Assembly (NCBI GenBank): GCA_000473305.1
Contig: CP006772.1
Coordinates: forward strand, 248,001-312,000
Length of the DNA stretch: 64,000 nucleotides
DNA from: Bacteroidales bacterium CF
Lineage (GTDB): Bacteria; Bacteroidota; Bacteroidia; Bacteroidales; UBA932
Direction of reading: 5' to 3'
The number at the start of each line of letters is the position of its first letter. Position 1 is the first letter of the stretch. The position numbers were made by a program, and so were the translations under genes. This document shows, piece after piece, positions 9,548 to 18,918 of the stretch. The notes under the pieces are model-generated. The model searched no databases. It saw only the letters and a program-made list of their open reading frames with translations, and was not told where the DNA came from.

Positions 9548-9982
9548 TTAATGTTTACCTGTAGAGCCAAAACCGCCCTCTCCTCTCTCTGAATCTGCGA
9601 GTTGGTCTGTCTCGACCCACTCCACTCTCTCATATTTTGCCACAACCATCTGAGCGATTCTTTCACCCGGATTAAGAACAAATTCCTGATCTGAAAGGTT
9701 GACTAAAATTATCTTTATCTCACCCCTGTAATCTGCATCAATTGTTCCCGGGCTGTTTACAATGCTTATTCCGTGCTTGGCTGCAAGACCACTTCTTGGC
9801 CTTATCTGTGCCTCAAAGCCATGAGGAAGTTCAATGAACACACCAGTCGGGACCATTGCTCTTTTCAACGGCATAAGCGTGATACTCCCGGTAATGTTTG
9901 CCCGCATGTCCATACCTGCTGAATGCTCTGTTGCATATGAGGGTAATTCGTATGGTGAGGTGTTTATAATTTTAACTTCCAT
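9548..9982 (-). CDS. dut: Deoxyuridine 5'-triphosphate nucleotidohydrolase (dUTPase)
   Basis: Trimeric dUTPase that hydrolyses dUTP to dUMP and pyrophosphate, preventing uracil entry into DNA and feeding dTMP synthesis. The 144-aa protein has the five family motifs in order: [42 protein letters not shown] and the C-terminal GFGSTGKH, which closes over the active site. The start lies 19 bases inside the 3' end of the upstream flippase gene, and murF follows after 10 bases; the three genes form a tight unit. The length is typical for the bacterial enzyme. Confidence 0.98.
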   Translation of the reverse strand: MEVKIINTSPYELPSYATEHSAGMDMRANITGSITLMPLKRAMVPTGVFIELPHGFEAQIRPRSGLAAKHGISIVNSPGTIDADYRGEIKIILVNLSDQEFVLNPGERIAQMVVAKYERVEWVETDQLADSERGEGGFGSTGKH

Positions 9983-11442
9983 ATAGATATCTTTTCAATT
10001 TTTAGGTAATATATTATGTACAACAATATCAAGACTGTATGAATTCCATATTTCAATATAATATTCATCGGGGGGAGAATCAGAGTTATGCCGTATATAA
10101 TCAGACCAACCACAATAAATCCGAATACCTTGCCCCATCTGTAAGGAATCGGGTAATACTTGTTACCGAGCCTTATACTTATCAGCATCATTACTGTATA
10201 ACTGGCAAGATGCCCCCAGGCCGCAGCATGGTATGAATAGAGAGGCATCAGGAAGATATTCAGCAGAAGAGTGACAAGCAGTCCGGCCGCTGTTATAAGT
10301 ATCCCGTAATTAGTCTTTCCCGAAAGTTTGTACCACATTGACACATTGAAGTTCATACCGAGTATCACATAGGCCATTACCATAATCGGAACGATATCTA
10401 TACCTTCACGGAAATTCTTTCCCAAAATCAATCCGATGATGCCCATATAGAGCATTAGCCCGAGAAATATCAACATAGAAAACGCAGTAAAATGTTCCAT
10501 AACATCTGCGTATTGCTTTTTCTTCACATCCTCTGATTCACCTTTTGAGAAGAAAAATGGCTCCGCAGCAAAGCGGAACATCTGAATGAACAGCATCATA
10601 AGCGTTGCCAGTTTTGCTCCGGCTTGAAATACCCCCAATTCGGATGACCACACAGTTCCTTCCGGCGAGAAGAGCCTGAACATAGGCCTGTCAATGAAAT
10701 CATTGAGCACTCCCGGCAAACCTGCAATCATTAACGGCAGCGAATAGAGCATCATCTGTTTCCATAAGGTTCCATTGAGCTTTAGCCGAATTTTCAATAT
10801 ATCAGGCAGCATGATAATCAGCAATACAATGCAACTCATGAATATTGCAAAGATTATATAAGAGAAGTCCGGTGTCGGTGAAATAAATTCAAGGAGAAAA
10901 CTTCCCGGATGCTTTGCAAGATATGAGGGCACAAAGAAGAAGAGTATGAGATTGAATGCGGTCTCAGAGAGTATCTTGATAGTCTTTAAAAGGGCAAATT
11001 TAAATGCCTTGTGAAGGAACCTGAGTTTGGCGAAAAGTATGGCTGTGAAGTTGTCAATAGCTAGAATGGCCCCTACATATATGATCACATTCCGGAATCC
11101 GTTATATCCCATAAGCCTTGAGATCTGATCCGAACCAAGGGATAATCCCAGTAACAGTATTACCGAGAGTATACCGACAGTCATGAGAGCATTTGAAAAC
11201 ACCTCATGAGGCCGGTCGTGTTTATTTGCATATCTGAAGCAGCCGGTCTCAAGTCCAAGTGTAAATACGACCTGCAGAATCGCTATGTAGGCAAGCACCT
11301 CTGTAGCCAGTCCGTATTCTGAAGTAGAGAGCACCCGGGTGTATATCGGAACAAATACAAAATTTATGAATCTTGCCAGGATTGAGCTCATGCCGTACAC
11401 TACAGTCTCACCGGCAAGTTGTTTCAGGGGATTTTTACTCAT
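9964..11442 (-). CDS. Polysaccharide/lipid-linked oligosaccharide flippase of the MATE-like Wzx family
   Basis: A 492-aa integral membrane protein with about 12-14 hydrophobic helices. The N-terminus ([20 protein letters not shown] followed by [14 protein letters not shown]) is the typical start of the Wzx/MurJ-like polysaccharide flippases of Bacteroidota. Its role would be moving an undecaprenyl-linked glycan across the inner membrane; the substrate is unknown. It ends inside the start of dut (19-base overlap), and begins two bases after the stop of the patatin-barrel gene on the same strand, implying a four-gene transcript from patatin to murF. It could also be called an oligosaccharide flippase in the MOP superfamily. 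Confidence 0.88.
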   Translation of the reverse strand: MSKNPLKQLAGETVVYGMSSILARFINFVFVPIYTRVLSTSEYGLATEVLAYIAILQVVFTLGLETGCFRYANKHDRPHEVFSNALMTVGILSVILLLGLSLGSDQISRLMGYNGFRNVIIYVGAILAIDNFTAILFAKLRFLHKAFKFALLKTIKILSETAFNLILFFFVPSYLAKHPGSFLLEFISPTPDFSYIIFAIFMSCIVLLIIMLPDILKIRLKLNGTLWKQMMLYSLPLMIAGLPGVLNDFIDRPMFRLFSPEGTVWSSELGVFQAGAKLATLMMLFIQMFRFAAEPFFFSKGESEDVKKKQYADVMEHFTAFSMLIFLGLMLYMGIIGLILGKNFREGIDIVPIMVMAYVILGMNFNVSMWYKLSGKTNYGILITAAGLLVTLLLNIFLMPLYSYHAAAWGHLASYTVMMLISIRLGNKYYPIPYRWGKVFGFIVVGLIIYGITLILPPMNIILKYGIHTVLILLYIIYYLKIEKISIWKLKL

Positions 11443-11444
11443 AG

Positions 11445-13760
11445 CTAATAAGCCAACGCTTTAGGTTTAAAAATCAGGAACCCTATATTTAGTTGAGGGA
11501 ACCATTTAACATCAGACTTGTCATAATATGATGCAGACAAAGTCACGGGACCGACAGGTGATTGCCATACACCGGCAATTTCAGCAGAAAAATTACCGCT
11601 CGGAAAAATGGGCGAGAAGAGAGTTGATCCGTCATTTGTCTTCTCCAGAAGTTTATATGGCTGAAAATATGCACCCATCACATGAACTGAGAGACTCTTC
11701 GTGAACCGGAATATCGGCATGACAGCCAGGCCGACAAATGATTGTGACCTGTTACTGCTCAGAAGCAAAGTCTTACTATGCGGTGTAGGCTGGAAGGCCG
11801 GCAGGTATAACAGACTTGAGATCCTGTCTCCCATTGCAGTCCTGTTTGATATTGTAATATCGGCTATCCAGCCGAGTGTGAATTTCTTCGTTATAGGGGT
11901 GTAGGATTCAAAATAGTTCCTGAAGCTAATAGAGTTGTGCACCTTTTTGGAAATCGGAAGTGCATCCAGAGATGTGCTGCCCGGTTGGTAATCCTCTTTC
12001 AAGTGTGTGAACCTCAAGGACATCCTGTATATGCTTCCCTCTGTCGGATAGATCCGGTTATTTGTTGTGTTCTTCTCAATATAGAAAGATGGGGAAAAAT
12101 AGGAGAGATTTGTCTCGTCTGCTATGTCGTATGAGGTAAAGCGATCTGTCTGGTAATACTCATATACATTTGTCCCTACGGTCAGTGAGAGTTTGGCCAG
12201 AAGGTTCTCGTACAGATTGATAGGAGTTGCAATACTTGCTGTGGCAAAAACCTCTCCCTCCTGTACATTGCTGGTCGGAACCCTGTTTGAGAAAAAGTTT
12301 GTCTGGGTACCACCGAAGTAATCAAAACGGTGGGTTACGAGCTGAAGTTCATAAAATGCAAAAGGCCTTATAGAGAAGTCCTGACGGAAGTATCCGCTGA
12401 AACCGGTGTAGAACCTTCCCAGATTTATATCTGCGGCAGCTTTCCAAGGCATGCTCGAAAACTTCCGGTACTCCAGCCCCAGATACCCTTGGTTCAGGGA
12501 TGAAGAGGAGATATTTCCTCCGATTGCAATTTTTATCGGGGGAGCTTCAGAGACCTGAAGATCTACATTGTAAACCGAGTCCTTGCCCAGTTTTGCCACA
12601 GGAAAGAAATTCTTGACATTGCCACTGGCAATTACCCTGTAATATCCTCTCTTAAGCTGCTCAAAGTCAAAATATCTGGTCCTGTTCTCCCTGAAAGTCT
12701 TATCTATGAAATCCTTTGATGAATATTTCAGTGGATCTTTTATGATAACCTTCTCAAAATTCAAAGGTGTACATTTTGTCCTGAAAGCAAGCCTTTTCTG
12801 AAGAAGCTCCTCGTCGCTGCGTCTTTGCCTGACATTCTTCTTTATTTCAGGTATAAGCTTCATCATGTTGAAATATCCGGTCTGTACAAGCTGGTCAATT
12901 TTGTCGAAATCAAGAAGGCTTACGTTGGCAAATCTCATATCCAGCAGAATACCCTTATCTTCAGGAATATTGTAATTGGTCTCCACCATGAGCATAGTCT
13001 CTATCTGGGAGACAATATCGTCAGGCTTAGGTTCGGTTGCAAACTGGGATGCACACTTCACTCCGATCATGTAATCGGGTTTGAAATCCTTGATCATTAT
13101 ATCCCAAGGGAAGTTATTGTAAAGTCCGCCGTCAAAGTAGAGAACAGAATCAATCACTATAGGCTGGAAAAAGAGGGGGAAAGTCATAGATGCTCTGACT
13201 GCGGAGCCAAGATCCCCTTTTTTGAAAGAGACCGGAGCCTTGCGTGCCACATCTGAAGCAACACACCTGTAAGGGACCATGAGCTTGTCAAAATCGTAGC
13301 CCGCAGCTGCTGCAGGAGAGGCAAAGAGTTGCATTACAGCAAGATCCATCGGGTAGGGAGCAACAATGCTCGAAGGGAGGTTTAGCGAAATTTTCTTCTC
13401 CCCGCTCAGATTTGCAGTAACCTTAAACATCTCAGGAGTTGCATCCCTTCTGTACATATAGGTGGCAAAAAGTGGCTCCTGCTCTCCGTTGTACCATGAT
13501 TCGAACTGCTTTGACTTGAATAGTTGAATCATCTCATCGGGCGTGAGCCCTATTGAGTACAAAGCTCCTACAATTGCCCCCATTGAAGTGCCGGTTATAT
13601 AGTCTATTGGTATGTTGTTCTCCTCCAGGGCCTTGATGGCACCGACATGAGAGAGACCCTTCGCCCCGCCACCGCTCAGCACTAGGCCTACACCCTGTGC
13701 ATTCAGTTGCAGGACAGACACAACAAACAAAAACAGTATGGCAATTTTTTTGATTTGCAT
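11445..13760 (-). CDS. Patatin-like phospholipase with C-terminal Omp85-type beta-barrel
   Basis: 771-aa exported outer-membrane protein from ATG at 13760 (MQIKKIAILFLFVVSVLQLN is a good signal peptide; an upstream in-frame extension lacks support). The patatin domain (about residues 27-230) has the oxyanion loop GGGAKG, the nucleophile elbow GTSMG and the partner aspartate in DGGLYNNFP, all intact. A POTRA-like segment (about 330-410) and a surface-antigen/BamA-like barrel (about 420-771) follow. This domain order is that of the type V secreted phospholipases (PlpD-like) common in Bacteroidota. It is the first gene of the minus-strand unit with the flippase, dut and murF. Substrate lipids are unknown. 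Confidence 0.9.
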   Translation of the reverse strand: MQIKKIAILFLFVVSVLQLNAQGVGLVLSGGGAKGLSHVGAIKALEENNIPIDYITGTSMGAIVGALYSIGLTPDEMIQLFKSKQFESWYNGEQEPLFATYMYRRDATPEMFKVTANLSGEKKISLNLPSSIVAPYPMDLAVMQLFASPAAAAGYDFDKLMVPYRCVASDVARKAPVSFKKGDLGSAVRASMTFPLFFQPIVIDSVLYFDGGLYNNFPWDIMIKDFKPDYMIGVKCASQFATEPKPDDIVSQIETMLMVETNYNIPEDKGILLDMRFANVSLLDFDKIDQLVQTGYFNMMKLIPEIKKNVRQRRSDEELLQKRLAFRTKCTPLNFEKVIIKDPLKYSSKDFIDKTFRENRTRYFDFEQLKRGYYRVIASGNVKNFFPVAKLGKDSVYNVDLQVSEAPPIKIAIGGNISSSSLNQGYLGLEYRKFSSMPWKAAADINLGRFYTGFSGYFRQDFSIRPFAFYELQLVTHRFDYFGGTQTNFFSNRVPTSNVQEGEVFATASIATPINLYENLLAKLSLTVGTNVYEYYQTDRFTSYDIADETNLSYFSPSFYIEKNTTNNRIYPTEGSIYRMSLRFTHLKEDYQPGSTSLDALPISKKVHNSISFRNYFESYTPITKKFTLGWIADITISNRTAMGDRISSLLYLPAFQPTPHSKTLLLSSNRSQSFVGLAVMPIFRFTKSLSVHVMGAYFQPYKLLEKTNDGSTLFSPIFPSGNFSAEIAGVWQSPVGPVTLSASYYDKSDVKWFPQLNIGFLIFKPKALAY

Positions 13761-13835
13761 AGTTTTTCCAATTGAGGTACTTTTGTCAGGAAATACAAAG
13801 GTATAAAAAATCACATAATAATATCTTGACAAACA

Positions 13836-14603
13836 ATGAAATCTAACATCATTAATTTATTAATAATCACATCGTTGGCTCTTTTTTCCTGCAAGGGAAA
13901 CAAAGGAAACCAGCAGCAAGATGAACAATCACAAAAAAAGGATTCAGTAAAGATGGCAACAACATTAGCATTCGACCCGGCAACACTTGGAGAGGAGCCG
14001 GTATTTGACATAAACACAAATGTAGGTACAATCAGGATTAAATTATACAAGGAGACTCCTAAGCACAGGGACAATTTCGTGAAACTCGCATCTGAGCGTT
14101 TCTACGACAATATTCTGTTCCACAGGGTTATAAACGGCTTTATGATTCAGGCAGGCGATCCACTTACCAAGGATACAGTAAACGCTGCAAGATTTGGCAC
14201 AGGTGGACCGGGATATACCATTCAGGCAGAGATCAACCCTAAATTCAAACACAAAAAGGGAGCAATGGCAGCTGCACGCAGAGGAGATGCCGGCAATCCG
14301 AACAGAGAGTCATCAGGATCACAGTTCTATCTTGTACAGGATGCGGCTTCTTGCAGTCAGCTTGACGGCCAGTATACAATATTCGGAGAGACAATAAGCG
14401 GTATAAACGTTATTGATCAGATAGCATCCATGCCAACTGACAGGAATGACAGACCGGTTTCGGAGGTAAAAATTATAAGCGTGATTCCGGTCGTGGACGG
14501 CAAGGAGGTGACAATAGCACAAACTCCGACACCGGTTGTCGATGCAAACGGAAATCCTGTTACTCCGGGGCAACAGAATAAACCACAACAGGCCAGGAAA
14601 TAA
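13836..14603 (+). CDS. Cyclophilin-type peptidyl-prolyl cis-trans isomerase, lipoprotein
   Basis: 255-aa lipoprotein: a short signal peptide with lipobox LALFSC (Cys19), a Gln/Lys-rich spacer, then a cyclophilin domain (about residues 48-225). Catalytic landmarks are FHRVINGFMIQAGDP and the GSQFYLV segment (a variant of the GSQFFI consensus). The C-terminal tail is Pro/Gln-rich. It would act on periplasmic or outer-membrane proteins after export. It is divergent from the patatin gene with 75 bases between the starts, and ends one base before the convergent ABC ATPase gene. Confidence 0.94.
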   Translation: MKSNIINLLIITSLALFSCKGNKGNQQQDEQSQKKDSVKMATTLAFDPATLGEEPVFDINTNVGTIRIKLYKETPKHRDNFVKLASERFYDNILFHRVINGFMIQAGDPLTKDTVNAARFGTGGPGYTIQAEINPKFKHKKGAMAAARRGDAGNPNRESSGSQFYLVQDAASCSQLDGQYTIFGETISGINVIDQIASMPTDRNDRPVSEVKIISVIPVVDGKEVTIAQTPTPVVDANGNPVTPGQQNKPQQARK

Positions 14604-15371
14604 TCAGAGCTTGTGCTCAGACATCATATCCCTCATCCGTTTAGCCATATTTGAGGCAAATACAAAGTTGTTAAGATCTTTGTTATCGGATGAGAGGATA
14701 TTGTTTTTATCCCCCTCCCATACAAGATGACCTTTATGGATAAAACCGACCTGGTCACCAATCTCCATGACTGAATTCATGTCATGAGTGTTGACTATGG
14801 TGGTGATATTGTACTCCTTTGTTATCTCATAAATCAGCTGGTCTATCAGGATTGCGGTTGTAGGGTCGAGACCCGAGTTAGGCTCATCGCAGAAAAGATA
14901 TTTAGGATTCAGGGCAATAGCCCTTGCAATACCGACACGTTTCTGCATACCTCCGCTTATTTCGTTGGGATATAATTTGTTTACATTTATGAGGTTTACC
15001 CTTTTCAGGCAAAAGTTGACCCTTTCAAGCTTCTCCTCACGACTCCACTGAGTAAAAAAGTTCATTGGAAACATTACGTTTTCCTCAACAGTGGCAAAGT
15101 CGAAAAGAGCTCCGCCCTGGAAAAGCATGCCTATCTCCTTGCGTATCTCTTTCTTTTTCCTGAAATCAAGCTTATTGTACAAAGTGTCATTGTACCAGAC
15201 CTCACCCTCATCCGGCTCATGCAGTCCTACAATTGATTTGAGCAGGACAGTCTTTCCCGAGCCGCTCGCACCGATTATAAGTGAGCAATTTCCGGGTTTA
15301 AAATCGATTGATATGTTATTCAGGACATTCAGGTCGCCGAACTTTTTTGATAGATTGACTGTACGAATCAT
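14604..15371 (-). CDS. MlaF-like ABC transporter ATP-binding protein
   Basis: 255-aa ATPase of the phospholipid-trafficking (Mla/Mce) ABC group. Walker A GASGSGKT lies near residues 35-42, the signature is ISGGMQKRVGIARAI, and Walker B FCDEPNSGLDP follows. The PNSGLDP variant and the signature GGMQKR are characteristic of MlaF/Ttg2A proteins. It starts six bases after the permease stop, so the two form one operon. No MCE-domain protein is present next to them in the window; it may be encoded elsewhere. The predicted job is lipid movement between the inner and outer membranes. Confidence 0.92.
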   Translation of the reverse strand: MIRTVNLSKKFGDLNVLNNISIDFKPGNCSLIIGASGSGKTVLLKSIVGLHEPDEGEVWYNDTLYNKLDFRKKKEIRKEIGMLFQGGALFDFATVEENVMFPMNFFTQWSREEKLERVNFCLKRVNLINVNKLYPNEISGGMQKRVGIARAIALNPKYLFCDEPNSGLDPTTAILIDQLIYEITKEYNITTIVNTHDMNSVMEIGDQVGFIHKGHLVWEGDKNNILSSDNKDLNNFVFASNMAKRMRDMMSEHKL

Positions 15372-15377
15372 CCTGTA

Positions 15378-16121
15378 TTAGTTTAGCATAAGTTGTGTAA
15401 TAACCAGGTTGGCAACAAGAATCGACACACTGCTGACAACAATGGCCTTTGTGCTGGATTTGCCCACTCCGAGAGATCCTCCCGATGCATAATAGCCGTA
15501 AAATGCCGATACACTAGTGATTATAAAGCTGAATATGGCCATCTTGACCATACTGTAAAATATATAGTATCCCCTGAATGCATATTGCAGACCGGTTGTA
15601 TAATCACTGAAAGTAACCACACCCGTGATAATGACAATCAATCCACCCCCGACAAGGCCGAGCATGAAGCTCATAAGCATCAGCAAAGGGTTGAAAAACG
15701 AAGTGGCCGCAAGTTTGGGAAGGATGAGATAGCTTGAGGAGTTGATACCCATCATCTCCATTGCGTCTATCTGTTCAGTAATCCTCATACTTCCAATTTC
15801 AGAGGAGATATTGGACCCCACCTTACCCGCAAGAATCAGAGCTATCATAGTAGAGCAGAACTCGAGAACGAGGCTCTCCCTTGCCATATAGCCGACATAC
15901 ATTTTAGGTATAAATGGGTTTTCAATATTATACGCTGTCTGGATAACTATTACTCCTCCAATAAAGATAGAAATAACGGCAACAATAGGAATCGAATCCA
16001 GTACCAGTCTCTCTGCATCAATGAAGAACTGTTTCCAGAAAATCCTGGCCTTTTCAGGCCTGCTGAAAACCATCTTCATCAGAAGTATATATTTTCCTAT
16101 AAGTTCAAGGGCTGCTTTCAT
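15378..16121 (-). CDS. MlaE-like ABC transporter permease
   Basis: 247-aa inner-membrane permease of the MlaE/TrbJ-like family, with about five or six hydrophobic helices. The conserved family stretch GSNISSEIGSMRITEQIDAM is readable at about residues 112-131. It pairs with the MlaF-like ATPase directly downstream. The first helix segment with MKAALELIGKYILLMKMVF matches the amphipathic N-terminus of the family. The promoter must lie in the 83-base gap to divergent kdtA, where no clean -7 box was picked out. Confidence 0.92.
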   Translation of the reverse strand: MKAALELIGKYILLMKMVFSRPEKARIFWKQFFIDAERLVLDSIPIVAVISIFIGGVIVIQTAYNIENPFIPKMYVGYMARESLVLEFCSTMIALILAGKVGSNISSEIGSMRITEQIDAMEMMGINSSSYLILPKLAATSFFNPLLMLMSFMLGLVGGGLIVIITGVVTFSDYTTGLQYAFRGYYIFYSMVKMAIFSFIITSVSAFYGYYASGGSLGVGKSSTKAIVVSSVSILVANLVITQLMLN

Positions 16122-16204
16122 TTTTTATATCTTATCGGTTGCATCGTGACAAATGTACTCAATTTTGACTATATTCGCGCCTAATTTGTAACGTCACAGG
16201 AATC

Positions 16205-17473
16205 TTGAATCTTTTATATAACCTATCGCTACAGTTCCTCTATGCCTCTATGACGCTGTTAGGCAGGGTGAACCATAAGGCACATCTCTTTACTTCCGGC
16301 AGGAAGGGGCTGATTGATAAGATCCGTTCTGAGATAGACCACTCGTCAGATATCGTCTGGGTGCATTGCGCTTCGGTAGGTGAATTTGAGCAGGGGAGGC
16401 CTTTGATAGAGCAATACAAGAGTGAGAATCCGGACAAAAAGATATTGCTGACCTTTTTTTCACCCTCAGGTTACGAATTGAGAAAGAATTACAGCAAGGC
16501 AGACTGGGTTTACTATTTACCCATAGATGTCAGGAGAAATGCAGTTGCATTTCTGGACACGGTTCAACCATCTATGGCGCTCTTTATAAAGTATGAATAT
16601 TGGTTTAATTACCTATTTGAGCTTAAACGCCGGAACATACCCACTTACGTAGTTTCGGCAATTTTTATGCCCGGTCAGAGATTCTTCAGCTGGTACGGAA
16701 CGATTTTCAGAAAGATGCTCAGATGCTTTTCCCACATATTTGTACAGGACGAGTTGTCCAAAGAGCTTCTTGGAGGCATCGGTATTGAAAATGTTACAGT
16801 GAGCGGAGACACTCGCTTTGACAGAGTGCAGGCTGTAGCCGCAGCCGGACGTGATATACCACAGATTAAGATATTTGCCGAAGGCCATTCATGTTGGGTT
16901 GCAGGAAGCACTTGGCCGGCAGATGAGAAGATAATTTGCGCAGCACTGGGCAAACTGCCCTCGAACAAGCTTGTAATTGCCCCGCACGAGGTTGACAAGA
17001 AGCATATAGAGAATCTTCTGGACCTCTTTCAGGGTTACAAGGTAGTGAGATATACAGAGGTCGCAGATCAGGAGATGAGTGCAGAACTGATATCCAAACT
17101 TGAGGCCGCAGAAATCATGATAATAGATACAATCGGAATCCTTTCATCAGTATACAGATACAGCGACTTTGCATATATAGGGGGAGGTTTCGGCACAGGT
17201 ATTCACAACATACTCGAGGCAGCAACTTATGGAGTGCCCGTAATTTTCGGTCCGAAATACACACGTTTTAAAGAGGCTGTCGATCTGGTGGCTAAAGGTG
17301 GTGCTAAAAGCATTACAACTCAGGAAGAGTTTGAAACGTGGTGCAGCCGCTACCTTGAAGATTCAGCACTTCGTAAAGGCAACGGACACATCTGTCTGGA
17401 TTATATTTCTAATAATATTGGTGCTACAGGAAGGGTTCTGGATGGGATTTACAGGATGAATAGGGATAAGTGA
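16205..17473 (+). CDS. kdtA: 3-deoxy-D-manno-octulosonic acid transferase (KdtA/WaaA)
   Basis: Membrane-associated GT-B enzyme (422 aa) that transfers Kdo to lipid A precursor in lipopolysaccharide synthesis. A TTG at 16205 is the best start: it yields the family N-terminus with one hydrophobic anchor (LLYNLSLQFLYASMTLLG), whereas the next in-frame ATG would cut into it. Further motifs are VWVHCASVGEFEQGRPLI (including the catalytic-region Glu), LLTFFSPSGYEL, and the C-terminal YIGGGFGTGIHNILEAATYG donor-binding motif. The final codons run straight into a CACT-type tandem repeat, which supplies the region of the stop codon. Confidence 0.95.
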   Translation: MNLLYNLSLQFLYASMTLLGRVNHKAHLFTSGRKGLIDKIRSEIDHSSDIVWVHCASVGEFEQGRPLIEQYKSENPDKKILLTFFSPSGYELRKNYSKADWVYYLPIDVRRNAVAFLDTVQPSMALFIKYEYWFNYLFELKRRNIPTYVVSAIFMPGQRFFSWYGTIFRKMLRCFSHIFVQDELSKELLGGIGIENVTVSGDTRFDRVQAVAAAGRDIPQIKIFAEGHSCWVAGSTWPADEKIICAALGKLPSNKLVIAPHEVDKKHIENLLDLFQGYKVVRYTEVADQEMSAELISKLEAAEIMIIDTIGILSSVYRYSDFAYIGGGFGTGIHNILEAATYGVPVIFGPKYTRFKEAVDLVAKGGAKSITTQEEFETWCSRYLEDSALRKGNGHICLDYISNNIGATGRVLDGIYRMNRDK

Positions 17474-17550
17474 GGTGTGAGGAGTGATAAGTGAATAGTG
17501 AATAGTGAGGAGTGATAAGTGAATAGTGTAAAGTGAAATAGTGAAAAGTT
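17463..17550 (-). repeat. CACT-type short tandem array S1
   Basis: Degenerate tandem repetition of 7-10 base units of the form GTGAATA/GTGAGGA/GTGATAA on the plus strand (CACT-type on the minus strand), starting at the last codons of kdtA. The same composition appears in five other places in this window, in both orientations. Confidence 0.8.
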
Positions 17551-17583
17551 GTCTGAGTAATTGGGCGGCTTTTTTTGTTCTGC

Positions 17584-17699
17584 AGCCGCTTTTTATATTG
17601 GAGATATACCATCTCAGGGCAGTCCATCCTCACTCATTCCATTCGCTCCGGCTGAAAATTGCCCTGATCCGGTATATCTCAATTAACTTGTAAGCGGCT
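17584..17699. repeat. Dispersed long hairpin H1
   Basis: Three-tier inverted repeat: outer AGCCGCT/AGCGGCT, middle GAGATATACC/GGTATATCTC, inner CAGGGCA/TGCCCTG, around a central loop containing CTCCGGCTGA. Compared with H2-H4 the loop is kept while the middle stem has a different but still complementary sequence. Following bases to about 17760 carry pieces of fold-back family R (TTGACGATTCTTATAT and the CCCTTCGGTCGTTGAACGG centre). Confidence 0.85.
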
Positions 17700-17766
17700 A
17701 TCGAGGCAAATTGACGATTCTTATATCTTCCCTTCGGTCGTTGAACGGTCTACCACGATATTTTTA

Positions 17767-18918
17767 CTACTTAAGATTAACCACTACCACCACACTATTT
17801 CCCTCCGGATCGATTCTCTCCAATGATTCCGGATGTTTCAGCTTACCTTTAAAGTTGTTGTCCGCTTTGTCAAAATCTGTCGGTTCTGCCAGAAAAATGA
17901 GCTTATTCCCGTCCAGATACTGTAAGGAAGATGCTAAAAATGTGTTCTCTTTATTAAACTCAAACCATTTTACCTGATTCCCGGTCTTATCCTTTATCCC
18001 ATATACCCAGCGATAATTATTGAAAGACATATTGTCTAATATCTTAATGATAAAATAACTACTACTTTCTAAAAAGTCATCGATACAGGCAAAAGGCTTT
18101 TCCAAAAATTGGACATATGCCTCACTACCTCCTTGGGATTTCAAATATTTATCTTTATAAATTTTCTTCTCTCCGAATTCAACCATCAATCTTGGTCTTA
18201 AACCTTGCTCTGGATTGTATTTATATATAGTATCAATATAGAACTCCCTTAACATAATCTCGTTGCCATACTTTGTAAAAACACTGCGGGAATTTTCCCA
18301 CCTTCCCACTTTCGTCTTTTTGGGAAGAAACGCATCTATCTCTTTCCCTTGTTTGTCAAGAACGACCAGGCGCTCATCTCTTATCTTATTATTCAGATTC
18401 AGATAGACAAGGTATCTGTTGTCACTGTATTTATATACCTGTTCAAATGAGTTATATGGAACTGATGTTTTAGTTATGAACTCCCCATTTGTCTTGAAAT
18501 AGTGTATATATTTATCCCTGTTGGTTACAACACACAATGTGTCAGAGTTAAAGAAAAAATTACTTGGATATAAATACTCTCCAGGTTCACTACCTGCATC
18601 CCCTATTAAGCCAACAAATCTACCATCAGATCTAAATTTTAACACTACTCCTGCCTTTGGTGCAAACCCTATATATAGAAATCTTCTGTTGAAGACATAG
18701 AAAGAGCTGTCATGGGGTATCAGAATAGCATCGCTTGTAAGATATGCATCTGAACAACTGTCAAGTTGAATCAACTCTATGCTGTCAACGAAGTCTGAGA
18801 AGAAGAGTGATTGCTCGGATGGCTCTTCATAATTAATAATCTCACAATCAACCTTGGCATTCTTGCAGGAGAAAATCGGAATCAGCAATAGCAAAACGAG
18901 ATATAACCTATTTTTCAT
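17767..18918 (-). CDS. Six-bladed beta-propeller lipoprotein (BF3164-like)
   Basis: 383-aa lipoprotein from the ATG at 18918 (MKNRLYLVLLLLIPIFSC, lipobox IFSC with Cys18); a longer in-frame extension is not supported. The body has repeated beta-rich segments with motifs such as FRSDGRFVGLIGDAGSEPGEY and YKYSDNRYLVYLNL typical of the six-bladed propeller lipoproteins abundant in Bacteroidales. Function is unknown; related proteins are surface or periplasmic. Its start overlaps the end of the next-upstream propeller gene by 11 bases, so the pair is translationally coupled. Low GC and rare-codon use set both apart from the neighbouring ribosomal genes. Confidence 0.78.
   Translation of the reverse strand: MKNRLYLVLLLLIPIFSCKNAKVDCEIINYEEPSEQSLFFSDFVDSIELIQLDSCSDAYLTSDAILIPHDSSFYVFNRRFLYIGFAPKAGVVLKFRSDGRFVGLIGDAGSEPGEYLYPSNFFFNSDTLCVVTNRDKYIHYFKTNGEFITKTSVPYNSFEQVYKYSDNRYLVYLNLNNKIRDERLVVLDKQGKEIDAFLPKKTKVGRWENSRSVFTKYGNEIMLREFYIDTIYKYNPEQGLRPRLMVEFGEKKIYKDKYLKSQGGSEAYVQFLEKPFACIDDFLESSSYFIIKILDNMSFNNYRWVYGIKDKTGNQVKWFEFNKENTFLASSLQYLDGNKLIFLAEPTDFDKADNNFKGKLKHPESLERIDPEGNSVVVVVNLK

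Noticed and set aside
9538-9681. 48-codon upstream extension of MurF
   Set aside because: It lies inside dut in another frame; the ATG at 9537 gives the normal MurF N-terminus.
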